This document shows, one piece after another, positions 42,422 to 50,231 of a DNA stretch of 64,000 bases (within the stretch, counting starts at the first letter, position 1; every line of letters begins with the position of its first letter). A program made the translations under genes and the position numbers. Origin of the DNA: Faeciplasma sp900553675 (lineage in GTDB: Bacteria > Bacillota > Clostridia > Oscillospirales > Ruminococcaceae); NCBI GenBank assembly GCA_958428235.1, contig CAUAFG010000010.1:1-64000 (forward strand). The letters are read 5' to 3'. A model generated the notes under the pieces. It was not told where the DNA came from. It did no database searches and saw only the letters and a program-made list of their open reading frames with translations.

Positions 42422-43333
42422 ATGAAAAAAATCATAACTGCGGCGTTGATATCTGCTCTGATTCTCGGTGCGTCGGGCTGCGCCGCGCACAAGCCGGAGG
42501 ACAGACAAACGCCGGATAAAACATCTATCATAGAATATGAGTCTGACACCATCGCCGAGCCCACCCCAATTTACGACAACACGGCGGTTGTGTCCGCATA
42601 CAAATCGGGAGACGCTTCAAAGCTCTCCGAGTTCGACAAGGCTGTATACGACGCTGCTATTGCCGGCGTAAACGCCTTTTACCGTGAGGGGATGAGCGAC
42701 GAGGAAATCGTTCTGGCGGCTCATGACTACATTGTCACCCTTAGCACCTACGATATTGACAATCTTGCGCTGATCCCCAAGCGTTCGGAAAACTCGGAGT
42801 CGCCCTATGGTGCGCTTATAAACAAAAGGGCGATATGCATGGGCTATACCACCTCTTTTCAGATGTTTATGGATATGCTCGGCGTTGAAAGCATTATAGT
42901 AAGAGGCGAAGCGCACGACGAGGAACACGCGTGGAACATGGTGCATATCGGCGAAAACTGGTATCACGTTGACTGCACGTGGGACGATTTTGACCCCGAC
43001 TATGAGGGACGGCGGGCGTTTCACATCTATTGCATGATTACCGACAGTTCCGCAGAAAAAGAGCATAAATGGAACCGCGAATCGGCACCCAAGGCGGAAT
43101 CTGATGACCTTAACTACTATCGGGCAAATAATCTGTACGCCGAAAGCGACGAGCAGGTTAAAAATATTCTTGCGGCGGCAGTGGAGAGCGGCTTTACCGA
43201 TGTGGAATTTGCCGTTCCAAAACAGTGCGACACGCCAATCCCTCCGATCGACGGAGTGTCCGGCTACAGCATATGGAAATCGGAATTAGACACCTACGAT
43301 GTGGCTGTTGTACACATCGGGCTTGACGAATAG
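42422..43333 (+). CDS. Transglutaminase-like domain lipoprotein
   Basis: A 303-residue lipoprotein with a signal ending in LGASGC (Cys20). The mature part has a transglutaminase-like core with the triad Cys139 in KRAICMGYT, His169 in EEHAWNMVHI and Asp184 in HVDCTWDD. Such proteins act as proteases or crosslinking enzymes, and most bacterial members are uncharacterised. AAGAGGTAATTTAC precedes the ATG. Its position after sortases and SpoIID suggests a role at the cell surface. Confidence 0.88.
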   Translation: MKKIITAALISALILGASGCAAHKPEDRQTPDKTSIIEYESDTIAEPTPIYDNTAVVSAYKSGDASKLSEFDKAVYDAAIAGVNAFYREGMSDEEIVLAAHDYIVTLSTYDIDNLALIPKRSENSESPYGALINKRAICMGYTTSFQMFMDMLGVESIIVRGEAHDEEHAWNMVHIGENWYHVDCTWDDFDPDYEGRRAFHIYCMITDSSAEKEHKWNRESAPKAESDDLNYYRANNLYAESDEQVKNILAAAVESGFTDVEFAVPKQCDTPIPPIDGVSGYSIWKSELDTYDVAVVHIGLDE

Positions 43334-43336
43334 TGC

Positions 43337-43365
43337 TTGAAAATCCATATAAAAAATGCTATAAT
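43337..43365 (+). promoter_or_regulatory. Promoter of the SDR gene
   Basis: TTGAAA (43337-43342), 17 bases and TATAAT (43360-43365), with TGC before the -10 box, 31 bases from the ATG. Confidence 0.7.
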
Positions 43366-43395
43366 CATTACAGTAACCTTTCAGGAGGGATGTTT

Positions 43396-44127
43396 ATGCC
43401 GAAAATTGCGCTTGTTACAGGCGGCTCACGCGGGATAGGCGCGGCGGCGGCTTATGAGCTTTCAAAGTTTGGATATACCGTTGCGGTAAACTACCGCGAA
43501 AATGCGGCGGCGGCGCAAAGCGTATGCGATAGGATAATTTCTTCGGGAGGGTATGCAAAAGCATATCAGGCGGATATATCAATTCCTGAGGATATAGAGC
43601 GTATGTTTGCGCAGACTGAAGCAGAGCTTGGAGCGGCAGACGTGTTGGTGAACAACGCGGGAATCTCGCATATAGGGCTTTTGCAGGACATGAGCTATGA
43701 TGAAATCTTGCGGCACGCGCAGGTGAATCTTTTGGGCGCGATATACTGCTCAAAGCGGGCTATTCCAGAAATGGTTCACAAAAAAAGCGGCAGCATTATA
43801 AATCTTTCCTCGATGTGGGGAGAGGTCGGAGCCTCCTGTGAGGTGGTGTATTCAGCCTGCAAGGCGGGAATCATCGGGTTTACAAAGGCTCTTGCCAAAG
43901 AGCTTGGTCCCAGCGGAATAAGGGTCAACTGCGTATCTCCCGGAGTTATAAGAACGGACATGAACTCAGAGCTTGACGATGAAACTCTTGCCCAGCTGAG
44001 CGAAGAAACTCCCCTGCTGAGGCTTGGAAGCCCCGAGGAGGTCGGCAGGATGATAGCATTTTTAGCTTCGGAAAGCGCATCGTTCATAACCGGACAGGTT
44101 GTTTCGGTGAATGGCGGGATTGTATAA
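43396..44127 (+). CDS. Short-chain dehydrogenase/reductase, FabG/YmfI-like
   Basis: A 243-residue Rossmann-fold SDR with TGGSRGIG cofactor motif, NNAG, catalytic Ser in NLSSMWG, and the YSACK motif with active-site Tyr and Lys. The GASCEVVYSACKAGI stretch and EETPLLRLGSPEEVG resemble the YmfI group, which reduces the EF-P modification precursor (5-aminopentanone) in Bacillus, more than FabG proper; this is tentative. AGGAGG seven bases upstream sets the start at 43396. The stop codon overlaps the first bases of a palindromic repeat. Confidence 0.82.
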   Translation: MPKIALVTGGSRGIGAAAAYELSKFGYTVAVNYRENAAAAQSVCDRIISSGGYAKAYQADISIPEDIERMFAQTEAELGAADVLVNNAGISHIGLLQDMSYDEILRHAQVNLLGAIYCSKRAIPEMVHKKSGSIINLSSMWGEVGASCEVVYSACKAGIIGFTKALAKELGPSGIRVNCVSPGVIRTDMNSELDDETLAQLSEETPLLRLGSPEEVGRMIAFLASESASFITGQVVSVNGGIV

Positions 44128-44264
44128 TACTAATTTTCCGTAAAAGTGTACAGGGGTTGCTTTGGCAACCCGCGTAAAATCGCCGCAAAACCGCTAGGCG
44201 ATGGGTTCTGCAGCGATTCAACGACTATACATAGTCCAGACACTTTTTAACGGAAAATAAGTAT
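44127..44264. repeat. Palindromic repeat, ATACTTATTT family, copy 2
   Basis: The ends ATACTAATTTTCCGTAAAAG and CGGAAAATAAGTAT are inverted, and the inner AATCGCCGCAAAACC core pairs with GGTTCTGCAGCGATT. The whole 138 bp can fold. It matches copy 1 (13990-14092) in ends and inner stem. It lies between the SDR and a membrane protein gene. Confidence 0.75.
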
Positions 44265-44281
44265 AAAAAGGAGACGATAAT

Positions 44282-44770
44282 ATGGAAACTGTAAGAGAAC
44301 AGCTTGTAAAGCGACCGGCACAACAATCAGACATTTTTGTAAAATACGGCTCATGGGCAGGGGCGGCTATCCTTATCTTTGCGGCGTTTATGCTTCTTGT
44401 GCCGCTTGGTGGATTGTTTGTAGTGGCGGCGACCCTTTTGACCATGCTGATTTTGTGGGGAGCCTACTATATTTCCGGGCTTGTAAACGTTGAATACGAA
44501 TACTGCATTGCAGGCGCGGAATTTTCAGTGGACAAGATTATTAACCAGTCAAAGCGCAAGACACTTTGCTCCTTCAATCTTAAAAGTGCTGTTGGCTTTT
44601 ACAAAACCAAAAAGCAGATTTCGGACGCTACTGTTATCAGCGCGGAGAGCTATGGCGATGTTTACACGATCGAATACAACGACCCCAAGTACGGCAGAAC
44701 CATAGTATACTTCTCGCCGGACGAACGCACCCTTGAAATGATAACCCCCTACCTTCCCAGACTGTCATGA
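44282..44770 (+). CDS. Small membrane protein (DUF6106-like)
   Basis: A 162-residue protein with two helices (about residues 25-65) and a soluble C-terminal part rich in beta strands (VEYEYCIAGAEFSVDKIINQSKR). The size and layout resemble an uncharacterised clostridial family, DUF6106, whose function is unknown; the match is from memory. AAAAAGGAGACGATA precedes the ATG. Its stop overlaps the acpS start as ATGA, so it is co-translated with acpS. Confidence 0.7.
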   Translation: METVREQLVKRPAQQSDIFVKYGSWAGAAILIFAAFMLLVPLGGLFVVAATLLTMLILWGAYYISGLVNVEYEYCIAGAEFSVDKIINQSKRKTLCSFNLKSAVGFYKTKKQISDATVISAESYGDVYTIEYNDPKYGRTIVYFSPDERTLEMITPYLPRLS

Positions 44771-45132
44771 ATGTAGGAATCGATTCTATCGAGATTTCAA
44801 GAATAGAAAAAAGCCTTGAAAACAAAGGCTTTCTTGAAAAGGTATTTTCAGCGGAGGAAATTGAGTTTTTCAATAGCAGGAATATGCGGGCAGAGAGCAT
44901 CGCGGCGAATTTCGCCGCCAAGGAGGCTTTTTCAAAGGCTTTGGCAACCGGAATTCGCGGCTTCTCATTAAACGAGATATCCGTCCTGCGGGACAGGCTT
45001 GGCGCGCCTTATATTAAGCTGAGCGGTAAAGCTCTTGAAGCCGCAAAGGGTGTCAGATTTAAAGTTAGCATCACCCACACCAAAACCGTTGCAAGCGCAA
45101 TAGTACTGGCGATTGACGAGGTAAACGTATGA
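44767..45132 (+). CDS. acpS: Holo-[acyl-carrier-protein] synthase
   Basis: A 121-residue AcpS-type phosphopantetheinyl transferase, which activates acyl carrier protein using coenzyme A. The motifs are GIDSIEISRIEKSL with Asp and Glu for metal, FAAKEAFSKALATG with the catalytic Glu and Lys, and VSITHTKTVASAIVLA at the end. Length is normal for the family. It overlaps both neighbours by ATGA. Confidence 0.96.
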   Translation: MNVGIDSIEISRIEKSLENKGFLEKVFSAEEIEFFNSRNMRAESIAANFAAKEAFSKALATGIRGFSLNEISVLRDRLGAPYIKLSGKALEAAKGVRFKVSITHTKTVASAIVLAIDEVNV

Positions 45133-46106
45133 CCGGAATATCATGGAAGGCTATAAGAGCCGGCGAAAAGCTTGCGGAGGCAGAAAACATCCACATATCA
45201 CAGGCTATAAAGCCGGACGGTGGAGATATCATGCCTGTTGCGCGGGAAGATATTTTTAGCCTTATTAAAAAACGCCCTCTGAACTCTCACAAAGGGGTGT
45301 TCGGAAGGCTTGTTATTATTGCAGGGTCGGACAGATTTCCGGGTGCCGCGCAGATTGCCACAATCGCAGCCCTGCGCTCGGGAGTGGGGCTTGTCAGGGT
45401 ATTCTCAACCGAGAAAGCCTGCATGGCTCTTTCAATCAGCGCAAAGGAAGCAACGCTTTTCCCCTGCCCTGCCGACGATAACTGCTTTATGGTGGCGGAC
45501 AACAGAGTTACAAACGGCTTGCGCGACGCATTAAGCTCGGCAAGCGCGGTTCTTATCGGCTGCGGGCTGGGGGTCACCGAAAATACTCTTAAAATTCTTG
45601 AAACGGTAATAGAAAATGCAATTTGTCCCATAATTATTGACGCGGACGGAATAAACCTTGTCTCGGGTCGCATAGAATTACTTAGAAAAGCTAAGAAAGA
45701 GGTAATTCTTACTCCCCACCCCGCCGAGCTTTCAAGGCTTGCGGGAAAAACCATTCCGGAAACGATTGAAAACCGCTATGAGTGTGCCAGGCAAATCCAC
45801 GAGCAGACCGGCGCGACGGTGGTTTCAAAAAGCTGTGCAACGGTGGTCGTATCGGGCGAAGGCTGTCACCTTCTTACATTCGGAAACGACGGCTTAGCCA
45901 AGGGCGGAAGCGGCGATTTGCAGGCGGGGCTTACGGCATCCTTTGCGGCGCAGGGACTTTCACCGGCATCGTCGGGCATCTTAGGCTCGGGAATACTGGG
46001 AATCGGCTGCGAGGAGGTATCGCGCAGGCTATCCAAAACCGGAATGCTTGCGGGGGACATTCTTTACTATCTTCCAAGGCTTTTCAAGAAATATGAGAGG
46101 GCTTGA
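45129..46106 (+). CDS. nnrD: ADP-dependent NAD(P)H-hydrate dehydratase
   Basis: A 325-residue ribokinase-fold enzyme that repairs hydrated NAD(P)H. Typical segments are HKGVFGRLVIIAGSDRFPGAAQ, LIGCGLGVTENT, ILTPHPAELSRLAG and the catalytic GLAKGGSGDLQAGLTA. The epimerase domain usually fused at the N-terminus in bacteria is missing. The ATG at 45129 overlaps acpS, with GAGG seven bases upstream; an internal ATG at 45231, with GGTGGAG just before it, would give a normal-length 291-residue enzyme and may be the real start, since the first 34 residues have no clear family match. Confidence 0.9.
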   Translation: MTGISWKAIRAGEKLAEAENIHISQAIKPDGGDIMPVAREDIFSLIKKRPLNSHKGVFGRLVIIAGSDRFPGAAQIATIAALRSGVGLVRVFSTEKACMALSISAKEATLFPCPADDNCFMVADNRVTNGLRDALSSASAVLIGCGLGVTENTLKILETVIENAICPIIIDADGINLVSGRIELLRKAKKEVILTPHPAELSRLAGKTIPETIENRYECARQIHEQTGATVVSKSCATVVVSGEGCHLLTFGNDGLAKGGSGDLQAGLTASFAAQGLSPASSGILGSGILGIGCEEVSRRLSKTGMLAGDILYYLPRLFKKYERA

Positions 46107-46111
46107 GCTGA

Positions 46112-46657
46112 TTGAAAAAAATTCTTGCAACTGTTTTAGTATTTACAATCATTTTATGCGGATGTACCCCAAAGCTTAAACGAGAGCGAACCATTGCAAA
46201 ATGCTTTGATTCCACCGTGCAGATTGAAGTGGACGATATGACCTACGAAGCAAGCCTTTCAAGACTTGCAGACGGCTGGTGGATAGTCGAGCTTACCGCT
46301 CCGGAGGCTGTTAAGGGGCTTGTTTTCAACGTTGAGGGCGAGGAGACGGAGATAGCCTTTAAAGGGCTTCATTTCACCTTTGACACTTCAAAATTCCCGG
46401 TGGGCTCGGTTGTTTCGACGGCGGTTAAATCGTTTGACAGGATAGCTCCCTTAACCCTTGACATGGTCGAGGGCGAAACAAGCGATTTCTCAACCGGCGA
46501 GGTAGACGGCATGGCATATTCGGTCACACTTGATAAAAACGGCACGCCGATTTCACTTGAACTTGGCGATAGCGGAATGAAGATAACCTTCCTGACCTTC
46601 GAGGCTACCGAGGAAATCCAGCCTCAGCCGGAAGGGGTGTCGCGAGAACAAAGCTAA
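46112..46657 (+). CDS. Predicted lipoprotein
   Basis: A 181-residue secreted protein. A TTG start (46112) with GAGAGGG upstream is followed by a signal ending IILCGC, with lipidated Cys18. The mature part is beta-rich (VQIEVDDMTYEASLSRLADG to TAPEAVKGL). The last codons, including the stop TAA, lie inside the left terminal repeat of the element at 46649, so the C-terminal end may have been altered by insertion. The function is unknown. Confidence 0.75.
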   Translation: MKKILATVLVFTIILCGCTPKLKRERTIAKCFDSTVQIEVDDMTYEASLSRLADGWWIVELTAPEAVKGLVFNVEGEETEIAFKGLHFTFDTSKFPVGSVVSTAVKSFDRIAPLTLDMVEGETSDFSTGEVDGMAYSVTLDKNGTPISLELGDSGMKITFLTFEATEEIQPQPEGVSREQS

Positions 46658-47073
46658 GTTTCAATAGCAAAGAATTAAAAGTTTTCCGCCCGCCCTTTTT
46701 CAAAAAGGGCATAAGTATCGCTGTCGCGAAACTTTGGCAGGGTCTTGGGGCGGCGCCGCCTCCTAAACAAAAGTTGGGCGTTTCCGTCTGAAAAATACAA
46801 ACAATATGGTGGAAATTGCAGAAGCTTGCCCACAGCTTAAATAAAACATCAAAGACGGAGGAAACGCGATGTGCGACGGCAAACAAAAGTACGAAGATTA
46901 CAAAGTAGATGCCGTCGTCTCTCCGCAGAGCGCGAAATCCCCTGCGTTCGCTTACGCTGGGGATTTCGCGCTCTGCGGAGCGCGACAAGGGCTCCTCGCC
47001 CTTGACCTCGCCACCCTTTTGAAAAAGGGTGGACGGAAAACTTTTATGTCTGTGCTATTGAAACTTAGCTTTG
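46649..47073. repeat. 425-bp inverted-repeat element (TTTCAATAGCA family)
   Basis: Ends are inverted over some 60 bp: CAAAGCTAAGTTTCAATAGCA on the left and its complement on the right, continuing into a TAAAAGTTTTCCG and CCCTTTTTCAAAAAGGG-like tract. Inside lie a perfect 22-bp stem (46921-46942 with 46959-46980) and CAAGGGC/GCCCTTG. No transposase is present. A GGAGG seven bases before an ATG at 46869 opens a frame that runs through the inner hairpin and out of the element; it is not called as a gene. This fills the 448-bp gap between two genes and looks like a MITE-like non-autonomous element. Confidence 0.75.
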
Positions 47074-47105
47074 ATTCACGTCAGATTTTTACGTATAAGC
47101 GAACC

Positions 47106-47327
47106 TCAATCCGCCTTTTCATCCTTGACATATTCCAAGATATCCCCTACTCCGCAGTCCAGCGCCTCGCATATCGCCGCGAGGGTCGAAAACCTGACCG
47201 CTGTCACCTTGTTGTTCTTAATCTTGGATAAATTCACGTTGGATATCCCGACTCGCGCCGCAAGCTCGTTTAATGACATCTTCCGCTCGACCATCATTCT
47301 ATCAAGCCTTAATACTATACTTCCCAT
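47106..47327 (-). CDS. YozG-like XRE regulator
   Basis: A 73-residue helix-turn-helix protein of the Cro/CI type, with MSLNELAARVGISNVNLSKIKNN as recognition region and FSTLAAICEALDCGVGDILEY at the end. It closely resembles the small YozG-type regulators that sit beside DUF2975 membrane proteins (the YoaS/YozG pair). It follows the DUF2975 gene by 15 bases and probably represses the shared promoter. The terminal repeat of the 46649 element lies just beyond its stop. Confidence 0.85.
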   Translation of the reverse strand: MGSIVLRLDRMMVERKMSLNELAARVGISNVNLSKIKNNKVTAVRFSTLAAICEALDCGVGDILEYVKDEKAD

Positions 47328-47342
47328 ACTGCACTTACCCTA

Positions 47343-47912
47343 TCACAAAAGACCTTCGACGTCGGCTTCCAAACGCGCACCGTAGCCGAATATCTGGGTT
47401 AAAACAAGGGCTAAAAGACCCATCATGTAGCCGTCGAGCGCGACGCTCATTTCAACGTTTTCAGCGCCCAGCGCAATAAACGCCACTATCTGCATTATCT
47501 GACCGACAACCGGAACCGCGATTGCAAATATGCCGATTTCACGAACCATTCGTATATTGTCCTTGGAAAAAGGTGTATTGTCGGTGTCGCGGCTGATGTT
47601 CTTAATTATAAGATAAAGGTTGCGGAAGACCATCGCCATAAGAACAAACGCGATTATGGCAAAAATCGAAAGAATAATAAGTGCGCCGATACGGAAGCTG
47701 CCGTCTGCGTTTATGACGTTGATATCAAAGCCGTAGCATCCGACGGTGGTTTCACCCGACTCGCTTAAAACGATGTACTTAGGAAGCAGGTCGCGGAAGA
47801 ATATGCTGAAAACAAGCAGCAGCGCCATGCACACAACCCCCGCCCAATGGGCTATTTCGCAGATTTTTGCGAGGATTTTTGAAAGACGGATTACAAACAT
47901 ATTTCTTTTCAT
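47343..47912 (-). CDS. DUF2975 (YoaS-like) membrane protein
   Basis: A 189-residue protein with four hydrophobic helices and a DUF2975-like pattern (LIIKNISRDTDNTPFSKDNIRMVREIG, a hallmark segment of the family). The function is unknown. AAAGGAAAATTATT selects the ATG at 47912; a farther in-frame ATG at 47945 lacks a ribosome site. It is paired with a YozG-like regulator, as in Bacillus yoaS-yozG, and read from a consensus promoter. Confidence 0.85.
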   Translation of the reverse strand: MKRNMFVIRLSKILAKICEIAHWAGVVCMALLLVFSIFFRDLLPKYIVLSESGETTVGCYGFDINVINADGSFRIGALIILSIFAIIAFVLMAMVFRNLYLIIKNISRDTDNTPFSKDNIRMVREIGIFAIAVPVVGQIMQIVAFIALGAENVEMSVALDGYMMGLLALVLTQIFGYGARLEADVEGLL

Positions 47913-47951
47913 AATAATTTTCCTTTCTTGATTGGATTTTAACACGATGTT

Positions 47952-47961
47952 TCGTATACGA
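47952..47961 (-). promoter_or_regulatory. Palindromic operator candidate
   Basis: TCGTATACGA is a perfect palindrome eight to seventeen bases beyond the -10 box of the DUF2975 promoter. It is a plausible binding site for the YozG-like regulator. Confidence 0.4.
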
Positions 47962-47968
47962 TGGCTGT

Positions 47969-47997
47969 ATTATATCACGTGATTTAACGTTTGTCAA
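47969..47997 (-). promoter_or_regulatory. Consensus promoter of the YoaS/YozG-type pair
   Basis: On the minus strand TTGACA (47992-47997), 17 bases and TATAAT (47969-47974), with TGA before the -10 box. Confidence 0.85.
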
Positions 47998-48134
47998 TAG
48001 GTTTTTAATGATAAACATTAAAAATTTTATCTTTGTCGTGATGTCGGACAGGATATTGTCAATTTATATAAATATGCCGTCAAACTGCCGCTGAGTTTTT
48101 ACAAGGGATAAAGCGAAAAATTGCCGCACATTTC

Positions 48135-48163
48135 TTGACATCGGTTTAAGCATATGATATAAT
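48135..48163 (+). promoter_or_regulatory. Consensus promoter of glnA
   Basis: TTGACA (48135-48140), 17 bases and TATAAT (48158-48163), with TGA before the -10 box. Transcription should start near 48170, giving a leader of about 170 bases that contains a terminator. Confidence 0.85.
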
Positions 48164-48172
48164 TTTTTCCGT

Positions 48173-48192
48173 GATGAGCAAAGGCGTTCATT
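48173..48192 (+). promoter_or_regulatory. Candidate ANTAR-binding hexaloop hairpin in the glnA leader
   Basis: GATGAGC pairs with GTTCATT over 7 bp (two G-U), loop AAAGGC. A hexaloop with A at position 1 and G at position 4 is the rule for ANTAR targets. The second hairpin just downstream (48193-48216) has a hexaloop GGATTC, which does not follow the rule. The left arm of the terminator overlaps this hairpin, so the structures compete. An ANTAR protein is encoded by the second gene of the operon. Confidence 0.6.
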
Positions 48193-48235
48193 CATGCAAA
48201 GGGATTCTTTTGCGTGAAAACGCTTTTTATTTTTT
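48184..48235 (+). terminator. Terminator in the glnA leader
   Basis: GCGTT and TTCATGCAAA pair with TTTGCGTGAA and AACGC, a 15-bp stem with a two-base bulge, followed by TTTTTATTTTTT. It sits ahead of glnA, so it should reduce transcription unless an antiterminator acts. Confidence 0.8.
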
Positions 48236-48339
48236 GCCGGATAATGTAGAAAAAGGCATTAAGGCAATTTTATGTATTTTGTATCGATAAGGTAAAAGCC
48301 GGAACCAACTTTATTTTGATAGAATGGATGGTCGTAAAT

Positions 48340-49548
48340 ATGAATTATACACCGGATGAAATTATGCAGTACATCAGCGAGGAGGACGTTAAGTTCATCA
48401 GACTCGCCTTTTGCGACGTTTTCGGACGGCAGAAGAACATATCCATTATGCCCACCGAGCTTGCACGCGCATTTGAAATGGGCATTGCCATAGATTCGTC
48501 TGCGATTCCCGGCTTTTCAGACGAAGCCGATTCCGACCTTTTGCTCATACCCGACCCTTCAAAAATTGCCGTCTACCCATGGCGACCCGACCACGGCAGG
48601 GTGGTAAGAATGTTCACCACCATCACCCGTCCCGACGGAAGTGTTTACCCGGGCGATACTCGTGCGCTTTTGAAAAAAACCGTCGAGGATGCTGAAAGAA
48701 AGGGCTATTCCTTCTCCTTCGGTCCCGAGCTGGAGTTTTACCTGTTTAAGCTTGACGAAAACGGCGAGCCTACCAAAATCCCCTACGACCGCGCGGGCTA
48801 CATGGACATCGCGCCAGAGGACAAGGGTGAAAACGTAAGGCGAGAGATATGCCTGACCCTTGAACAGATGGGCATCCGCCCTGAATGTTCGCATCACGAG
48901 GAGGGTCCCGGTCAGAACGAAATCGATTTTCGGTATGCCGACCCACTTACCGCTGCCGACAATACCATCACCTTTAAAACGGTGGTGCGCACTATCGCGG
49001 CAAGAAGCGGTCTTTATGCCGACTTTTCGGCAAAGCCGATAGAGGACGCTCCGGGCAACGGTATGCATATGAATATCAGTGCAAAAAATGCCGGCGGTGA
49101 GGACATCATGCCCTCGGTGATTGCCGGAATCCTTGAAAGAATAAAGGAAATGACGGTTTTCTTAAACCCAACCGCAAATTCCTACAAACGTTTCGGCACG
49201 GATAAGGCTCCTAAGTACATCTCGTGGTCGAGAAGAAACCGTTCCCAGCTGATAAGGATACCGGCGGCGTCGGGCGAATACAGGCGTGCGGAGCTCCGCT
49301 CACCCGACCCGATGTGCAACCCCTACCTTGCAATGGCTTTAATAATCAACGCGGGAATTGAGGGCGTTGAAAGAGGTCTTAAGCTTGGCGAGCCGTCTAT
49401 GATAAATATGTTCAGCGCGTCGGAAGCACTCAAGACAGATTATGATATCCTGCCCAAGAGCCTTAAATCGGCGGCTGACGAGGCTTTGGGCTCGGAGCTT
49501 ATAAAGCGGTGTCTGCCTGAGGAGATAATCAGGGGATATTGCGGATAA
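48340..49548 (+). CDS. glnA: Glutamine synthetase, type I
   Basis: A 402-residue glutamine synthetase, making glutamine from glutamate, ammonia and ATP. Metal- and substrate-binding motifs are GPELEFYLF, EGPGQNEIDFRYAD, NGMHMN and RIPAASGEYRRAELRSPDP. It is shorter than the typical 440-470 residues, apparently through shorter loops after NGMHMN and near the C-terminus. The ATG at 48340 fits the family start (NYTPDEIMQYISEEDVKFIRL); the ribosome site is weak, and alternative starts at 48316 and 48328 exist. A leader terminator and an ANTAR gene imply control at antitermination. Confidence 0.95.
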   Translation: MNYTPDEIMQYISEEDVKFIRLAFCDVFGRQKNISIMPTELARAFEMGIAIDSSAIPGFSDEADSDLLLIPDPSKIAVYPWRPDHGRVVRMFTTITRPDGSVYPGDTRALLKKTVEDAERKGYSFSFGPELEFYLFKLDENGEPTKIPYDRAGYMDIAPEDKGENVRREICLTLEQMGIRPECSHHEEGPGQNEIDFRYADPLTAADNTITFKTVVRTIAARSGLYADFSAKPIEDAPGNGMHMNISAKNAGGEDIMPSVIAGILERIKEMTVFLNPTANSYKRFGTDKAPKYISWSRRNRSQLIRIPAASGEYRRAELRSPDPMCNPYLAMALIINAGIEGVERGLKLGEPSMINMFSASEALKTDYDILPKSLKSAADEALGSELIKRCLPEEIIRGYCG

Positions 49549-49593
49549 AACCGGTAAAATCATACACAAAATCAAGTCTGGCAGGTGTTGAAG

Positions 49594-50190
49594 ATGGAAA
49601 TGAAAGAGAATGTTTGCAGTGTTTTAGTGGTATCCTCTTCCGGAAAATTCAACAGCACCATCGTTAAGCTTCTGCCGGACTCGCAGTACTACCCCATCTC
49701 GATATCGCTCGACGCTTCAAGCGCAAAGCGGCTTCTTTTGGAGCAGAGCTTCGACATTATAATGATAAACGCGCCGCTGCGCGACGAGTTCGGGGCGCGA
49801 TTTGCAAGCGAGCTTTGCCACAAGACAAGCTCGGGAATACTTCTGCTTGTGCGAAACGAGCATTTTGCGGACATCAGCGGCAGGCTTGCTCCTTTCGGAA
49901 TCCTCACCGTTTCAAAGCCCGCTCCCGCTCAGGTGATTCTGGAAACCATGCTTCTGCTCTGCGGCACAAGTGCAAGGCTTAAGCGCATTGAAAAGAAGGC
50001 TGTACCGTTTGAAGAGAAGATGGCGCAGATACGTCTTATAAATCAGGCAAAGCTGATACTTATATCCGAAAAGGGCATGAGCGAAGCTGCCGCGCACAGG
50101 TACATCGAAAAAACAGCAATGGACCGCTGTATTACGCGCGCTGCGGTTGCGGACGAAATTTTGCGTACTCATGGTTCTGAGGTCGAATAA
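49594..50190 (+). CDS. ANTAR-domain antitermination regulator
   Basis: A 198-residue protein with an N-terminal receiver-like domain and a C-terminal ANTAR RNA-binding domain, recognisable by EEKMAQIRLINQAKLILIS, KGMSEAAAHRYIEKTAMD and the helix ending RAAVADEIL. The receiver domain carries VVSSSGKF where response regulators have acidic residues and lacks a clear phosphoacceptor Asp, so it may not be phosphorylated. CAGGTGTTGAAG favours the start at 49594. ANTAR proteins bind paired hexaloop hairpins in leader RNA to stop terminators; the likely target is the glnA leader. Confidence 0.85.
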   Translation: MEMKENVCSVLVVSSSGKFNSTIVKLLPDSQYYPISISLDASSAKRLLLEQSFDIIMINAPLRDEFGARFASELCHKTSSGILLLVRNEHFADISGRLAPFGILTVSKPAPAQVILETMLLLCGTSARLKRIEKKAVPFEEKMAQIRLINQAKLILISEKGMSEAAAHRYIEKTAMDRCITRAAVADEILRTHGSEVE

Positions 50191-50231
50191 TGCATTTTAA
50201 TATAAATTATAGGGAAGAAAGGAAGATTTTT

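Noticed and set aside
46869..47231. Frame opening with GGAGG-ATG inside the 425-bp element
   Set aside because: It runs through the inner hairpin and the inverted end and then into flanking sequence antisense to a real HTH gene, with no recognisable protein. It may still be a leader signal of the element.
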